DNA of 55,231 nt from Paenisporosarcina sp. HGH0030 (GTDB lineage Bacteria; Bacillota; Bacilli; Bacillales_A; Planococcaceae). A program made the position numbers and the translations under genes. The stretch is from NCBI RefSeq assembly GCF_000411295.1, contig NZ_KE150422.1, positions 468,618 to 523,848 of the forward strand. Reading direction: 5' to 3'. Shown in pieces: positions 45,697 through 55,231 of this stretch (its first letter is position 1; each line of letters begins with the position of its first letter). The notes beneath the pieces are model-generated. The model was not told the DNA's origin. It saw only the letters and a list, made by a program, of their open reading frames with translations, and did no database searches.

Positions 45697-47628
45697 ATGA
45701 TTGTCTTACAAGTGAATCAATTATATAAATCGTTTGTCGTCGATGAAATATTAAGCGGTGTCAAACTTGAAATCAACCATCGTGACCGTGTGGCTTTAGT
45801 CGGACGAAACGGTGCCGGAAAGTCGACACTCCTGAAAATTATTGCAGGTGAAATGTCGTATGACTCTGGAGAAATCATCATTCCTAAAGGCACAAAAGTC
45901 GGTTATATGGAACAGCATGCAGGCATTGACTCCGACTTATCTATTTGGGACGAAATGATGACCATTTTTGAGCATCACCGGGCTGCTGAAAGAGAATTGC
46001 GTTCCCTGGAACAGCAAATGGCGAATCCCGAAGTATATGAAAACGCTGAGTCTTATGCGCGTATCATGTCTGACTATGACAATAAACAAGTGGCATTCAA
46101 AGACTCCGGTGGCTATCAGTATGAAGCGGATACCCGCTCCGTCCTCCACGGAATGCAATTCTTCCCTGAAGAATACACAAAACCAATTCAATCGCTATCG
46201 GGTGGTCAAAAAACTCGACTGGCATTGGCTAAATTATTATTAACGAAGCCAGATTTATTGATTCTTGATGAGCCGACGAATCATCTGGACATCGATACGC
46301 TCAGCTGGCTGGAGCGTTATCTTCAAGGATATCCTGGTGCGATACTTATCGTTTCGCATGACCGTTACTTCCTTGATCAAGTCGTGAACTTTGTATATGA
46401 AGTTTCTCGTCACAAAGTGAAACGTTTTGTAGGTAATTATAGTGCTTACTTGGATGAAAAGGCCAAGACGTACGAACGTGATATGAAAACATTTGATAAG
46501 CAACAAGAGGAAAAAGCTAAACTTGAAGATTTTGTTCAACGTAACCTTGCACGGGCTTCCACGACTAAGATGGCACAGTCGCGTCGCAAAGTATTGGAGA
46601 AAACGGATTGGATGGATTCGCCGGACGGGGATGAAAAATCTGCGAATTTCGGATTTTATATTGACCGTCAAAGTGGCAATGACGTCTTGAAAGTGCAGGA
46701 TGTAACAGTCGGTTATTCTGGGAAACCTGTCTCTCAGGACGTCAATCTCCGTGTATTCCGTGAAGACCGCATCGCCCTGGTCGGACCGAACGGTGTCGGG
46801 AAATCCACTTTACTGAAAACGGTGGTTAAGGATATCCCACCGATAGTTGGATCCATACATTACGGGACCAATGTTCAATTCGGTTACTATGACCAGGAAC
46901 AGGCAAAATTGACGGGAACTCGCTCCGTACTGAGAGAATTGTGGGACGAATGGCCATTAATGAATGAGAAAGATGTCCGGAATGTGTTAGGACGATTCCT
47001 GTTCAGTGGTGATGATGTGACTAAATCGATTTCTTCATTATCAGGCGGTGAAAAAGCGCGTGTTGCTTTGGCGAAACTGATGATGTTGAAAGCCAACACC
47101 TTGATTCTCGATGAGCCAACTAACCATTTGGATCTTGATAGCAAAGAAGTACTGGAGAATGCCTTAATCGACTATCCCGGTACGATCCTATTCGTATCAC
47201 ATGACCGCTACTTTATTAACCGGATTGCCACGAAAGTGATTGAGTTATCAAGTGATGGTGCCTTTGAATATTTAGGTGATTACGATTACTATGTCGAAAA
47301 GAAAAAAGAGTTAGAAGAAATTCGAGCTGAGCAAGCAGGTCCTAAAGCAATAGAAGCTGCAACGGCGAAGCAATCCACTTCTACCATCGATAAAGAGGCA
47401 AAGAAACGGGAACGACAAATCACAAGACGCTTGGAAGACCTTGAAACTCAATTACAAACAATTGAGGAACAAATTAATGCTGTGGAAGAAAAATTATGTG
47501 ACCCAGCCATTTTCCAAGATCATACGCAATTAATGACCCTTCAAACAGAGCTAGATGCTTATAAAGAAGAACAAGAAACATTCATGACAGAATGGGTTGA
47601 ATTAGAAGAAGAGTTAGAATCATATTAA
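45697..47628 (+). CDS. ydiF: ABC-F family ATPase (YdiF-like)
   Basis: 643 residues, two ABC modules without membrane domains: GRNGAGKST and LSGGQKTRLALAK (first half), GPNGVGKST and LSGGEKARVALAK (second), each with ILDEPTNHLD. An 80-residue linker between them and a C-terminal coiled coil (about 560-640) are typical of ribosome-acting ABC-F factors. ATG 45697 follows GAGGTGG. Divergent from rex as in B. subtilis, but without moaC. Confidence 0.93.
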   Translation: MIVLQVNQLYKSFVVDEILSGVKLEINHRDRVALVGRNGAGKSTLLKIIAGEMSYDSGEIIIPKGTKVGYMEQHAGIDSDLSIWDEMMTIFEHHRAAERELRSLEQQMANPEVYENAESYARIMSDYDNKQVAFKDSGGYQYEADTRSVLHGMQFFPEEYTKPIQSLSGGQKTRLALAKLLLTKPDLLILDEPTNHLDIDTLSWLERYLQGYPGAILIVSHDRYFLDQVVNFVYEVSRHKVKRFVGNYSAYLDEKAKTYERDMKTFDKQQEEKAKLEDFVQRNLARASTTKMAQSRRKVLEKTDWMDSPDGDEKSANFGFYIDRQSGNDVLKVQDVTVGYSGKPVSQDVNLRVFREDRIALVGPNGVGKSTLLKTVVKDIPPIVGSIHYGTNVQFGYYDQEQAKLTGTRSVLRELWDEWPLMNEKDVRNVLGRFLFSGDDVTKSISSLSGGEKARVALAKLMMLKANTLILDEPTNHLDLDSKEVLENALIDYPGTILFVSHDRYFINRIATKVIELSSDGAFEYLGDYDYYVEKKKELEEIRAEQAGPKAIEAATAKQSTSTIDKEAKKRERQITRRLEDLETQLQTIEEQINAVEEKLCDPAIFQDHTQLMTLQTELDAYKEEQETFMTEWVELEEELESY

Positions 47629-47632
47629 CTGT

Positions 47633-47662
47633 TACCGCATGTCAAAACATGCGGTATTTTCT
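47633..47662 (+). terminator. Terminator of ydiF-like gene
   Basis: TACCGCATGT and ACATGCGGTA flank a 4-nt loop, then TTTTCTT. Confidence 0.88.
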
Positions 47663-47724
47663 TACTATTAAAGACCCATATATATGGGTCAAGTACAAAT
47701 TTCGACATTTTTCTTTCCACAAAT

Positions 47725-47883
47725 TTATTCACATGCAAAAGGTTGATATATCAATCTATCAACAGACTTATGCACACTATCCACAGGGGAAAAAGTTTTT
47801 ATACACATACTTCAATGTAAATCGTACCACTATATATTGAATTCCAGTCACTTATACACAAGTTGTCCACAAAATGTGCATAA
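47725..47883. promoter_or_regulatory. DnaA-box cluster beside tsaD
   Basis: Seven 9-mers within one mismatch of TTATCCACA in 159 bases: 47725 TTATTCACA, 47768 TTATGCACA, 47777 CTATCCACA, 47799 and 47852 TTATACACA, 47863 TTGTCCACA, and the reverse-strand TTATGCACA at 47875-47883. None is perfect. B. subtilis has a known DnaA-binding cluster beside gcp (tsaD), the same location. Confidence 0.8.
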
Positions 47884-47927
47884 GTACAGATGTTCTCTAT
47901 TGACATCACAATTCATTTTTGCTAAAA

Positions 47928-47963
47928 AAGAATCGATTCTCTTTTATTAGAGAATCGATTCTT
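47928..47963 (-). terminator. Terminator of the tsa operon
   Basis: A perfect 15-bp stem (AAGAATCGATTCTCT and its complement) with 6-nt loop, then six T on the minus strand, one base from the tsaD stop. Confidence 0.93.
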
Positions 47964-47964
47964 C

Positions 47965-48984
47965 TTAATTCCAGTCGAATAATGTCATACCTGGTCTGCC
48001 GTTCATTGCCAGTGTACTTGTAATCCCTTTTTCGAACATAACGGAGCCAGCAGCAGCAATCATTGCCGCATTATCGGTACATAAAAACAAAGGTGGAACT
48101 GTAAACGGAATTCCTTCTTTTGCAAAAGTGTCTTCCAGCGATTTTCGCAATCCTTTGTTCGCAGAAACTCCACCAGCTGCAATTACTTGCTTAACGTTAA
48201 ATTGCTTGGCTGCACGCATTGTCTTCGCTGTGAGCACTTCAACCACACTGTTTTGGAAACCTGCAGCAACCGCTTGTGGTTTAATCTCTTCCCCACGCTG
48301 TTCAGCATTGTGCATATAATTGATGACCGATGACTTCAAGCCGCTGAAGCTGAAATCATACGATCCTTCTTCCAACCAAATACGTGGAAATGCGATAGCT
48401 TCTTCGCTTTCATGCGCTAACCTGTCAATATGCGGACCACCTGGATAAGGAAGCTTCAACACTCTGGCTACTTTGTCATACGCTTCCCCTGCCGCGTCAT
48501 CACGCGTTTCTCCAATCAGCTCAAACGAACCATGTTCTTTCATTAATACTATTTCCGTATGCCCGCCTGATACGACCAGGGCCAATAAAGGAAATTGCAT
48601 AGGCTCCACTAACTGATTGGCATAAATATGCCCTGCTATATGATGAACCCCAACTAGAGGCAATTGATTTGCGAATGCGAATGCTTTTGCGGCATTAATA
48701 CCGATTAGCAATGCACCGACAAGTCCTGGTCCTTCGGTAACAGCTACAGCATCCAAATCACTTGGCTGCATGTTCGCTTGCTTCAACGCTTCTTCAATTA
48801 CGATTGTCACTTGCTCTACATGATGTCGAGAAGCGATTTCTGGGACTACTCCCCCGAAGCGTTTATGGCTTTCGATTTGAGATGAAACGACGTTGGATAC
48901 GATTTCTCTTCCATTACGCACAATTGATGCAGCCGTCTCATCACAGCTTGTTTCAATACCTAATATAATTTGATCTTTCGTCAT
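47965..48984 (-). CDS. tsaD: tRNA N6-threonylcarbamoyladenosine transferase TsaD
   Basis: 339 residues of the Kae1/TsaD family: [10 protein letters not shown] at the start, metal-binding [10 protein letters not shown] near 110, SGGHTE near 132 and [12 protein letters not shown] near the end. Attaches the t6A group at A37 of ANN-decoding tRNAs with TsaB and TsaE. ATG 48984 follows GGTGG and overlaps rimI as ATGA. Last gene of the operon. Confidence 0.97.
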   Translation of the reverse strand: MTKDQIILGIETSCDETAASIVRNGREIVSNVVSSQIESHKRFGGVVPEIASRHHVEQVTIVIEEALKQANMQPSDLDAVAVTEGPGLVGALLIGINAAKAFAFANQLPLVGVHHIAGHIYANQLVEPMQFPLLALVVSGGHTEIVLMKEHGSFELIGETRDDAAGEAYDKVARVLKLPYPGGPHIDRLAHESEEAIAFPRIWLEEGSYDFSFSGLKSSVINYMHNAEQRGEEIKPQAVAAGFQNSVVEVLTAKTMRAAKQFNVKQVIAAGGVSANKGLRKSLEDTFAKEGIPFTVPPLFLCTDNAAMIAAAGSVMFEKGITSTLAMNGRPGMTLFDWN

Positions 48985-49436
48985 TTGAATTCCACCCACA
49001 TCACCAGTGCATCCTCATGGTTATCTGAATAATAACCTTTTCGGATTCCACCATTTTGAAAATCTAATTTACGGTACAGATTTTGAGCGATCGTATTACT
49101 AACACGTACTTCCAACGTCATCAGCACTACACCATGCTCTTTTGCCACTCGAATCGCTTCACGCATAAGTCCTTCCCCGATTCCTTGGCCTTTCACATGC
49201 TCGGTCACTGCGACGTTTGTGATATGGCTTTCGTCCATTACGAGCCACATCCCACAGAAACCTACAATTTGTTGATCTTCATCTTCAGCGATTAAATAAT
49301 ACGCATGCAAGTTTGTTGTCATCTCCTGAACGAACGCATCGCGTGTCCAGGGTTGACTGAAGGCTTCATGTTCAATTCTCAAGACCCCGTCAATATCGTC
49401 AAAGGTCATTTTTCTATAGCTGACTGATTCACTCAT
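48981..49436 (-). CDS. rimI: Ribosomal protein acetyltransferase RimI (GNAT)
   Basis: 151 residues, GNAT fold: acetyl-CoA loop [13 protein letters not shown] near 85, [17 protein letters not shown] near 115. Acetylates the N-terminus of ribosomal protein S18 in the model, and often sits inside tsa operons. ATG 49436 lies in the end of tsaB (eight-base overlap). The ten residues upstream in frame run inside tsaB and are unlikely. Confidence 0.93.
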   Translation of the reverse strand: MSESVSYRKMTFDDIDGVLRIEHEAFSQPWTRDAFVQEMTTNLHAYYLIAEDEDQQIVGFCGMWLVMDESHITNVAVTEHVKGQGIGEGLMREAIRVAKEHGVVLMTLEVRVSNTIAQNLYRKLDFQNGGIRKGYYSDNHEDALVMWVEFK

Positions 49437-50139
49437 TCGTTTGACCAGCCTTTTGCTGTTCAGCACGCCAGTTTGTTTCAGCTTCTGTAATCCGCTTATA
49501 ATCCGGTACGAAATGATGCGTTTCTTCTATTGAAGTCAATGGTTTCATCATTGCTTGCTCAATTACCACAGAACCTTTTGGCAAGTCCTGATGAAATGGT
49601 GCACGAATAGCACGTTCACCTAAAACTTGTTGAATGGCTTCCCAGTGAATCGCTACATCTTTCCCTACAAACAATATATCTTCTTCTGTCGTCGCCAACT
49701 CTTCCAACACTGCTTCCAACGCATAATGACCATCTGGCAGAATAGATTCCAACTCATTCGTATAAATGGCTGAAAACACATTTTGTCTTCTGGCATCCAT
49801 AATTGGACAAATGATCCCATTGAAAAGTGAACCGTTGCCAGCAAGCGTTTGAAGACTTGAAACCCCAACAACCGGAATTTTCAACGTCCAAGCCAATGTT
49901 TTTGCTATTGTGACCCCGATGCGAACTCCTGTGTAGGATCCTGGGCCTTCTGCTACGGCAATAGCATCCAGTTCATTCGGTTTAATATCCGCTTGTCTTA
50001 ATGCTTCTTCTACAGCAGGCATAGCCCCTACAGAATGCGTTACTTTTATCGAGCTTGTCCATTCAACCAATAACTGATTGTCTTTGACTACCGCTATCGT
50101 CAATGGCACATTCGATGTATCAATCCCTAACCATATCAT
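49429..50139 (-). CDS. tsaB: TsaB, tRNA t6A complex subunit
   Basis: 236 residues, ASKHA fold: LGIDTSNVPLTIAV at the start, AEGPGSYTGVRIGVT near 66. A TsaD paralogue lacking the metal His pair, it bridges TsaD and TsaE. Overlaps tsaE as ATGA and rimI by eight bases. Confidence 0.96.
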   Translation of the reverse strand: MIWLGIDTSNVPLTIAVVKDNQLLVEWTSSIKVTHSVGAMPAVEEALRQADIKPNELDAIAVAEGPGSYTGVRIGVTIAKTLAWTLKIPVVGVSSLQTLAGNGSLFNGIICPIMDARRQNVFSAIYTNELESILPDGHYALEAVLEELATTEEDILFVGKDVAIHWEAIQQVLGERAIRAPFHQDLPKGSVVIEQAMMKPLTSIEETHHFVPDYKRITEAETNWRAEQQKAGQTNE

Positions 50140-50588
50140 GCAAATAACTCCTTACATAATTGCTCATAGCGTTCACCTATAGGCGTAATTTCAAAACGTC
50201 GAGCAAATTCATCTTCGTAGAAAACTTCGATTTGCAAACGCTCTTTCGGCAAATCATATTCAATCAACTTTGCCCACTCAATCACCGTTACGGCATCTCC
50301 GTAAAACAGTTCATCCCAACCTAAGTCTTCTTCACTATCAGCTAGACGATAAACATCCAAATGATTGAAAGGCAAGCGGCCTTCATATTGCTTTAATATC
50401 GTAAAGGTTGGGCTGTTCACATTACGCTCTACGCCTAATCCTTTTGCGAAGCTCTTTGTAAAAGTCGTCTTGCCTGCGCCAAGATCGCCTTCTAGTGTAA
50501 TCACATCTTGTGCTTGAACAAGAGACCCTAATCGTTGGCCAAATTGTTCCGTTTCTTCAAGGGATGTGACTCGTTTTATATAAGTCAT
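50136..50588 (-). CDS. tsaE: TsaE, tRNA t6A complex ATPase
   Basis: 150 residues; Walker A GDLGAGKTTFTKS near 35, conserved NSPTFT near 58 and the HLDVYRL and EWAKL segments. Drives the turnover of TsaBDE. First gene of the operon; in B. subtilis thiL lies upstream, here a tRNA gene is found instead. Confidence 0.96.
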   Translation of the reverse strand: MTYIKRVTSLEETEQFGQRLGSLVQAQDVITLEGDLGAGKTTFTKSFAKGLGVERNVNSPTFTILKQYEGRLPFNHLDVYRLADSEEDLGWDELFYGDAVTVIEWAKLIEYDLPKERLQIEVFYEDEFARRFEITPIGERYEQLCKELFA

Positions 50589-50693
50589 ATATTTAATACC
50601 TCACTGATGTTTTCTCTAGTGTACCGAATCCTCCGCAATACTTCACTTTATTTGAACAAGAGCAGCGTAAAGCGATGGGCTTTTTAATTATAC

Positions 50694-50732
50694 AAAAAAA
50701 TCCACAGAGAAAGTTTCCTTTCTTTGCGGATT
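50694..50732 (-). terminator. Terminator of tRNA-Asp
   Basis: AATCCGCAAAGAAAG pairs with CTTTCTCTGTGGATT around a short loop, then seven T on the minus strand. Confidence 0.85.
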
Positions 50733-50748
50733 GTTAATTTAATATAAA

Positions 50749-50824
50749 TGGCGGTCCCGACGGGAATCGAACCCGCGATCTCCTGCGTGACAGGCAGGCA
50801 TGTTAACCGCTACACCACGGGACC
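50749..50824 (-). tRNA. tRNA-Asp (anticodon GTC)
   Basis: 76 nt. Acceptor GGTCCCG/CGGGACC, anticodon stem CCTGC/GCAGG with loop CTGTCAC giving GTC, T arm with GGTTCGATTCC, discriminator G and encoded CCA. Confidence 0.97.
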
Positions 50825-50848
50825 ACACAATATTTAACGACAAGATTT

Positions 50849-50876
50849 ATTATACCAATGTATGAAAATATTACAA
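50849..50876 (-). promoter_or_regulatory. Promoter of tRNA-Asp
   Basis: -35 TTGTAA (50871-50876), 16-bp spacer, -10 TATAAT (50849-50854); preceded by A/T tracts. Confidence 0.7.
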
Positions 50877-51039
50877 TAGTTTTTCGAAAAAACTTTTAAA
50901 GTTTTTTTTCGTGCTTACTTATACGTGAGTTCGAAAGAATGAAAACGCAACAAAGAGCATGAAATCAGTAACAATTAGGAACAGGAGTACCAATTATATT
51001 CCAATTTTGTTATTCTATTGATAAGAGGAGAGGATATGA

Positions 51040-52488
51040 GTGAAGAAGATTTATATTTTACTATTTTCGTTTGTTCTGATATTAACAGGAAATGTTGGAC
51101 AAGCGAATGCTGAAGGGTTTACGGATGTGAAACCTGGTGCTTCATATAATGAGATTATGTACTTGTATGAAAAAGGCATTATTAATGGCTATTCCGAAGG
51201 GCTTTTTGGACCCGAGAAAACAGTTAATAGGGGCATGGCTGCGGTAATGATTGCGAGAGCGTTGGGTTTGGATACAAAGCCAAGAAATACAAGATTCCCT
51301 GATGTGAGTATTAAAGATGACTTCTCAGGTGCAGTCGAGTCTGCCGCTGAGGAAGGGATTATCCAGGGTAGCAATGGAAAATTCAATCCATATGCAACTG
51401 TTGATCGTGGCCAAATGGCATTAATGATCGCTAGGGCTTTTAAATTAAAAGACGAAGAGGTCATTTCTTTCTCAGATATATCTATCAATACTAAATCTTA
51501 CTCTGCTATCCGCAAGTTGTTAGCTGTAGGTGTAACTCAAGGCTATAAAGATGGCGAATTCAAACCATCTAGAGTATTAACCAGGAGTGAATTTTCTTCC
51601 TTGTTGGCACGTGCAATGAATAAGGACTTTAAATTGCCTGTTAAAGCTTGTGGTTATGAGCCAAATAGCAAAAAGCAGGATAGACAGACAGTTAACTGTC
51701 TATTGACGCGAGCAGCGCTCAATGCAGGTATTCCACCGGAAATTGTAAAGTCAGTTGCTACAAAAGAAAGTGGACAGTGGAAACAATTTAATTCGGATGG
51801 TACCCCCGTCATTACACCTGATGGTGGGATTGGATTGATGCAGATTACAACTACCGCTGGATACAATGTAGACCTATTAAAATCTGATCTTGCGTATAAC
51901 ATTTATGCTGGAGTAGATATGTTGAACACGAACTTCAAAAATAAAAATCTGCCATCAATCGGTGAAATGAATCGAGACGAATTGCAAAGCTGGTACTTTG
52001 CAGTAATGGCGTACAATGGGATTAAACCTAAAAACAGCCCACTCTACCAAGATAGCGGTCTAACAAACACTACAGCTTATCAAGAAGGTGTTTACAGTTT
52101 ATTGTATTCAGCCTATGAATTATCGAATGTTAATCTTGTTCCCAAGGGCATGAGAACGTCTGATTTCCAATACGATAAAAACTCAACAGCGAATATCGAC
52201 TTCAAAAAAATGCATTATGAAGTCGCTACAGCTGACAGAACTTTATCGAAAGAAATGTTCGAAGCTGGAAACGATACTGTGCGATATGAAGGCCGACTAC
52301 GCCCATCTCCTGGAACTTCATCTAAAGAAATAGCGAAAATCACGTCTAAAGACCAAATCACCATACTTGGTGGTCTTGTTTATGACGAAAAAACGTATTC
52401 TACCAATACTTTTGCATGGTATCCCGTCAAAGTGGAGCAAAATGGCAAGACTTACTATGGCTACATTGCTTCAAAATACATTAAATAA
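51040..52488 (+). CDS. SLH-anchored lytic transglycosylase with SH3 domain
   Basis: 482 residues with a signal peptide (cut near ANA-EG). Three SLH domains follow (about 25-70, 85-130, 145-190), each with a FTDV or FPDV-type start and a G-F-P or F-K-P core, giving attachment to pyruvylated wall polymer. Residues 205-350 are a transglycosylase-type domain: catalytic-Glu motif KSVATKESGQW, then GGIGLMQITTTAGY and VMAYNGIKP. The end (about 405-482) is a bacterial SH3 domain (LRPSPGTSSKEIAKI). GTG 51040 follows AGAGGA. Likely wall remodelling or spore/vegetative lysis; a single gene. Confidence 0.87.
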   Translation: MKKIYILLFSFVLILTGNVGQANAEGFTDVKPGASYNEIMYLYEKGIINGYSEGLFGPEKTVNRGMAAVMIARALGLDTKPRNTRFPDVSIKDDFSGAVESAAEEGIIQGSNGKFNPYATVDRGQMALMIARAFKLKDEEVISFSDISINTKSYSAIRKLLAVGVTQGYKDGEFKPSRVLTRSEFSSLLARAMNKDFKLPVKACGYEPNSKKQDRQTVNCLLTRAALNAGIPPEIVKSVATKESGQWKQFNSDGTPVITPDGGIGLMQITTTAGYNVDLLKSDLAYNIYAGVDMLNTNFKNKNLPSIGEMNRDELQSWYFAVMAYNGIKPKNSPLYQDSGLTNTTAYQEGVYSLLYSAYELSNVNLVPKGMRTSDFQYDKNSTANIDFKKMHYEVATADRTLSKEMFEAGNDTVRYEGRLRPSPGTSSKEIAKITSKDQITILGGLVYDEKTYSTNTFAWYPVKVEQNGKTYYGYIASKYIK

Positions 52489-52494
52489 TTATTT

Positions 52495-52527
52495 GCCTTG
52501 CAGATGATCAATCTGCAAGGCTTTTTT
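52495..52527 (+). terminator. Terminator of the SLH protein gene
   Basis: GCCTTGCAGAT and ATCTGCAAGGC flank a 5-nt loop, then six T. Confidence 0.92.
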
Positions 52528-52592
52528 GTAATATACATTTTCCTCTCCTGAGAGAAAAAAGACGTCATCGTGAACGAAATGATAGATTGGCA

Positions 52593-53056
52593 ATCTCATA
52601 AGAAGAGTTATGTTGGTCTTTGAAACAAGTTTTTATTCTTGAAAGTTGCTTTCCTATATTTATCGCTCACACTGGACATTTATCGCTCAAACCCGTCTCA
52701 CTCACTCGCAAGTTTACTTGTTGAAACCATCGATGCCTTTTAATCTACTTGCTTTAAAGAATCCCTCTCCAACAGAAAGAGCCATGTATCGCTAGTGGAA
52801 TGGCTCCCATTTAGTGGCTTATCAAATTGTCGTATCTCATAAGGCAAGTTAAGTTGGCGCATGAAACAAGATTTTGTTCTGGAAAGTTGCTTTCCTATAT
52901 TTATCGCTCATATGAACCACTTTATCGCACAAAGCCGTCTCACTCGCAAGTTTACTTACTGAACCCATCGACGTCTTTTTATCTACTTGCTCTAAAGAAT
53001 CCCTCTCCAACAGAAAAGATCCATGCAACGTCAGTGGAATGGCTCCCCTTTAGGGG
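52593..53056. repeat. Imperfect tandem duplication, two copies of about 225 bp
   Basis: Copy 1 (52593-52817) and copy 2 (52834-53056) align over their whole length with scattered changes: shared blocks include AAAGTTGCTTTCCTATATTT, ATCCCTCTCCAACAGAAA and GTGGAATGGCTCCC. Each has two TTTATCGCTCA-type motifs. Stops interrupt all frames, so it is non-coding. Apart from this the 52528-53130 stretch holds nothing recognised. Confidence 0.85.
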
Positions 53057-53133
53057 TTAGGGTCATGGCTGGCCATAAAACTCTTAATGTTCTTGTTTTC
53101 GCTGCGCTCCTGTTCAAACATTATAAAAGATCA

Positions 53134-53167
53134 CAAAAAAACCGATACCTTGGAAGGTACCGGTTTC
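53134..53167 (-). terminator. Terminator of the right rRNA operon
   Basis: AAACCGGTACCTT pairs with AAGGTATCGGTTT with one mispair, followed by T run on the minus strand, just after the 5S. Confidence 0.9.
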
Positions 53168-53174
53168 TTATTTT

Positions 53175-53290
53175 GCCTAGCGACGTCCTACTCTCACAGG
53201 GGGAACCCCCCAACTACCATCGGCGCTAAAGAGCTTAACTTCCGTGTTCGGTATGGGAACGGGTGTGACCTCTTTGCCATTATCACTAGA
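53175..53290 (-). rRNA. rrf: 5S ribosomal RNA
   Basis: 116 nt. Minus strand has CACACCCGTTCCCATACCGA and AAGTTAAGCTC, the conserved 5S core, and pairing ends TCTAGTG..CGCTAGGC. The ends are estimated from the terminal helix. Confidence 0.97.
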
Positions 53291-53359
53291 CTTTTTTTTG
53301 AGTGTTTGTTCACTCAAAACTGGATAAACGGGTCATTGAAAACCATTCAAATTCATTTT

Positions 53360-55231
<1,872 letters not shown>

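Noticed and set aside
47743-47754. TTGATATATCAA in the DnaA-box region as a third integrase-type motif
   Set aside because: The flanking TTTGAGAC is missing; a 12-base A/T palindrome can occur by chance.

Overview
This is a Bacillales chromosome segment, most like the Planococcaceae (Sporosarcina, Lysinibacillus and relatives). The grounds are the low G+C, the strong AGGAGG ribosome sites, TTG/GTG starts, the Gram-positive gene content, an SLH-anchored wall protein and the 5S sequence. No single gene fixes the genus. The window lies between two rRNA operons that both run leftward. The left edge is the promoter and leader of one; the right edge is the 5S and the 3' two thirds of the 23S of another. 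In between, the order tsaE-tsaB-rimI-tsaD / ABC-F / rex / tatA-tatC / CPBP protease / groES-groEL, and at the other end moxR-DUF58-transglutaminase / guaA / pbuG, matches the B. subtilis ydi-gro-yea-guaA-pbuG region. The middle, about 11-41 kb, is lineage-specific.

Layout. 1-4.4 kb: pbuG and guaA, each behind its own guanine-class riboswitch; the guaA leader has an extra structured segment and a second terminator, and guaA tail fragments lie downstream of the gene. 4.4-8.7 kb: a three-gene operon moxR, DUF58, transglutaminase-like. 8.9-11.2 kb: pncB-nadE (NAD salvage). 11.3-13.7 kb: two small proteins, exodeoxyribonuclease III and a kinase-like protein. 14-17.5 kb: an A+T-rich two-gene cassette, HAD/COG5610-like plus a polysialyltransferase/GT52-like protein. 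17.7-19.6 kb: ArsB-type transporter and DUF1292. 19.7-23.6 kb: efeO-efeB-efeU iron uptake under a Fur box. 23.7-28 kb: DUF4097 and EcsC genes, a decayed aldehyde dehydrogenase, DUF1456 and a cyclase-family hydrolase. 28.2-32.5 kb: zwf-pgi-gnd. 32.7-35.8 kb: small protein, VanW, a secreted protein and a two-domain IseA-like autolysin inhibitor. 36.2-37.6 kb: PadR regulator with two half-size permease genes. 37.6-40.6 kb: tiny proteins among repeated hairpin elements, an XRE/DUF2975 pair and DUF3189. 40.9-50.6 kb: the conserved gro/tat/rex/tsa block, with a DnaA-box cluster next to tsaD. 50.7-55.2 kb: tRNA-Asp, an SLH-transglycosylase-SH3 protein, a 225-bp imperfect tandem duplication, 5S and 23S.

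Functional themes. Purine salvage and GMP synthesis are both wired to guanine sensing. NAD salvage, the oxidative pentose phosphate entry and Rex concern redox supply. Tat export fits the EfeB peroxidase, which carries a twin-arginine signal. Several envelope genes (VanW, IseA-like, SLH, polysaccharide pair) form the accessory part. I see no transposase, integrase or CRISPR array. Possible traces of past integration are the guaA tail repeats and a similar short motif beside groEL.
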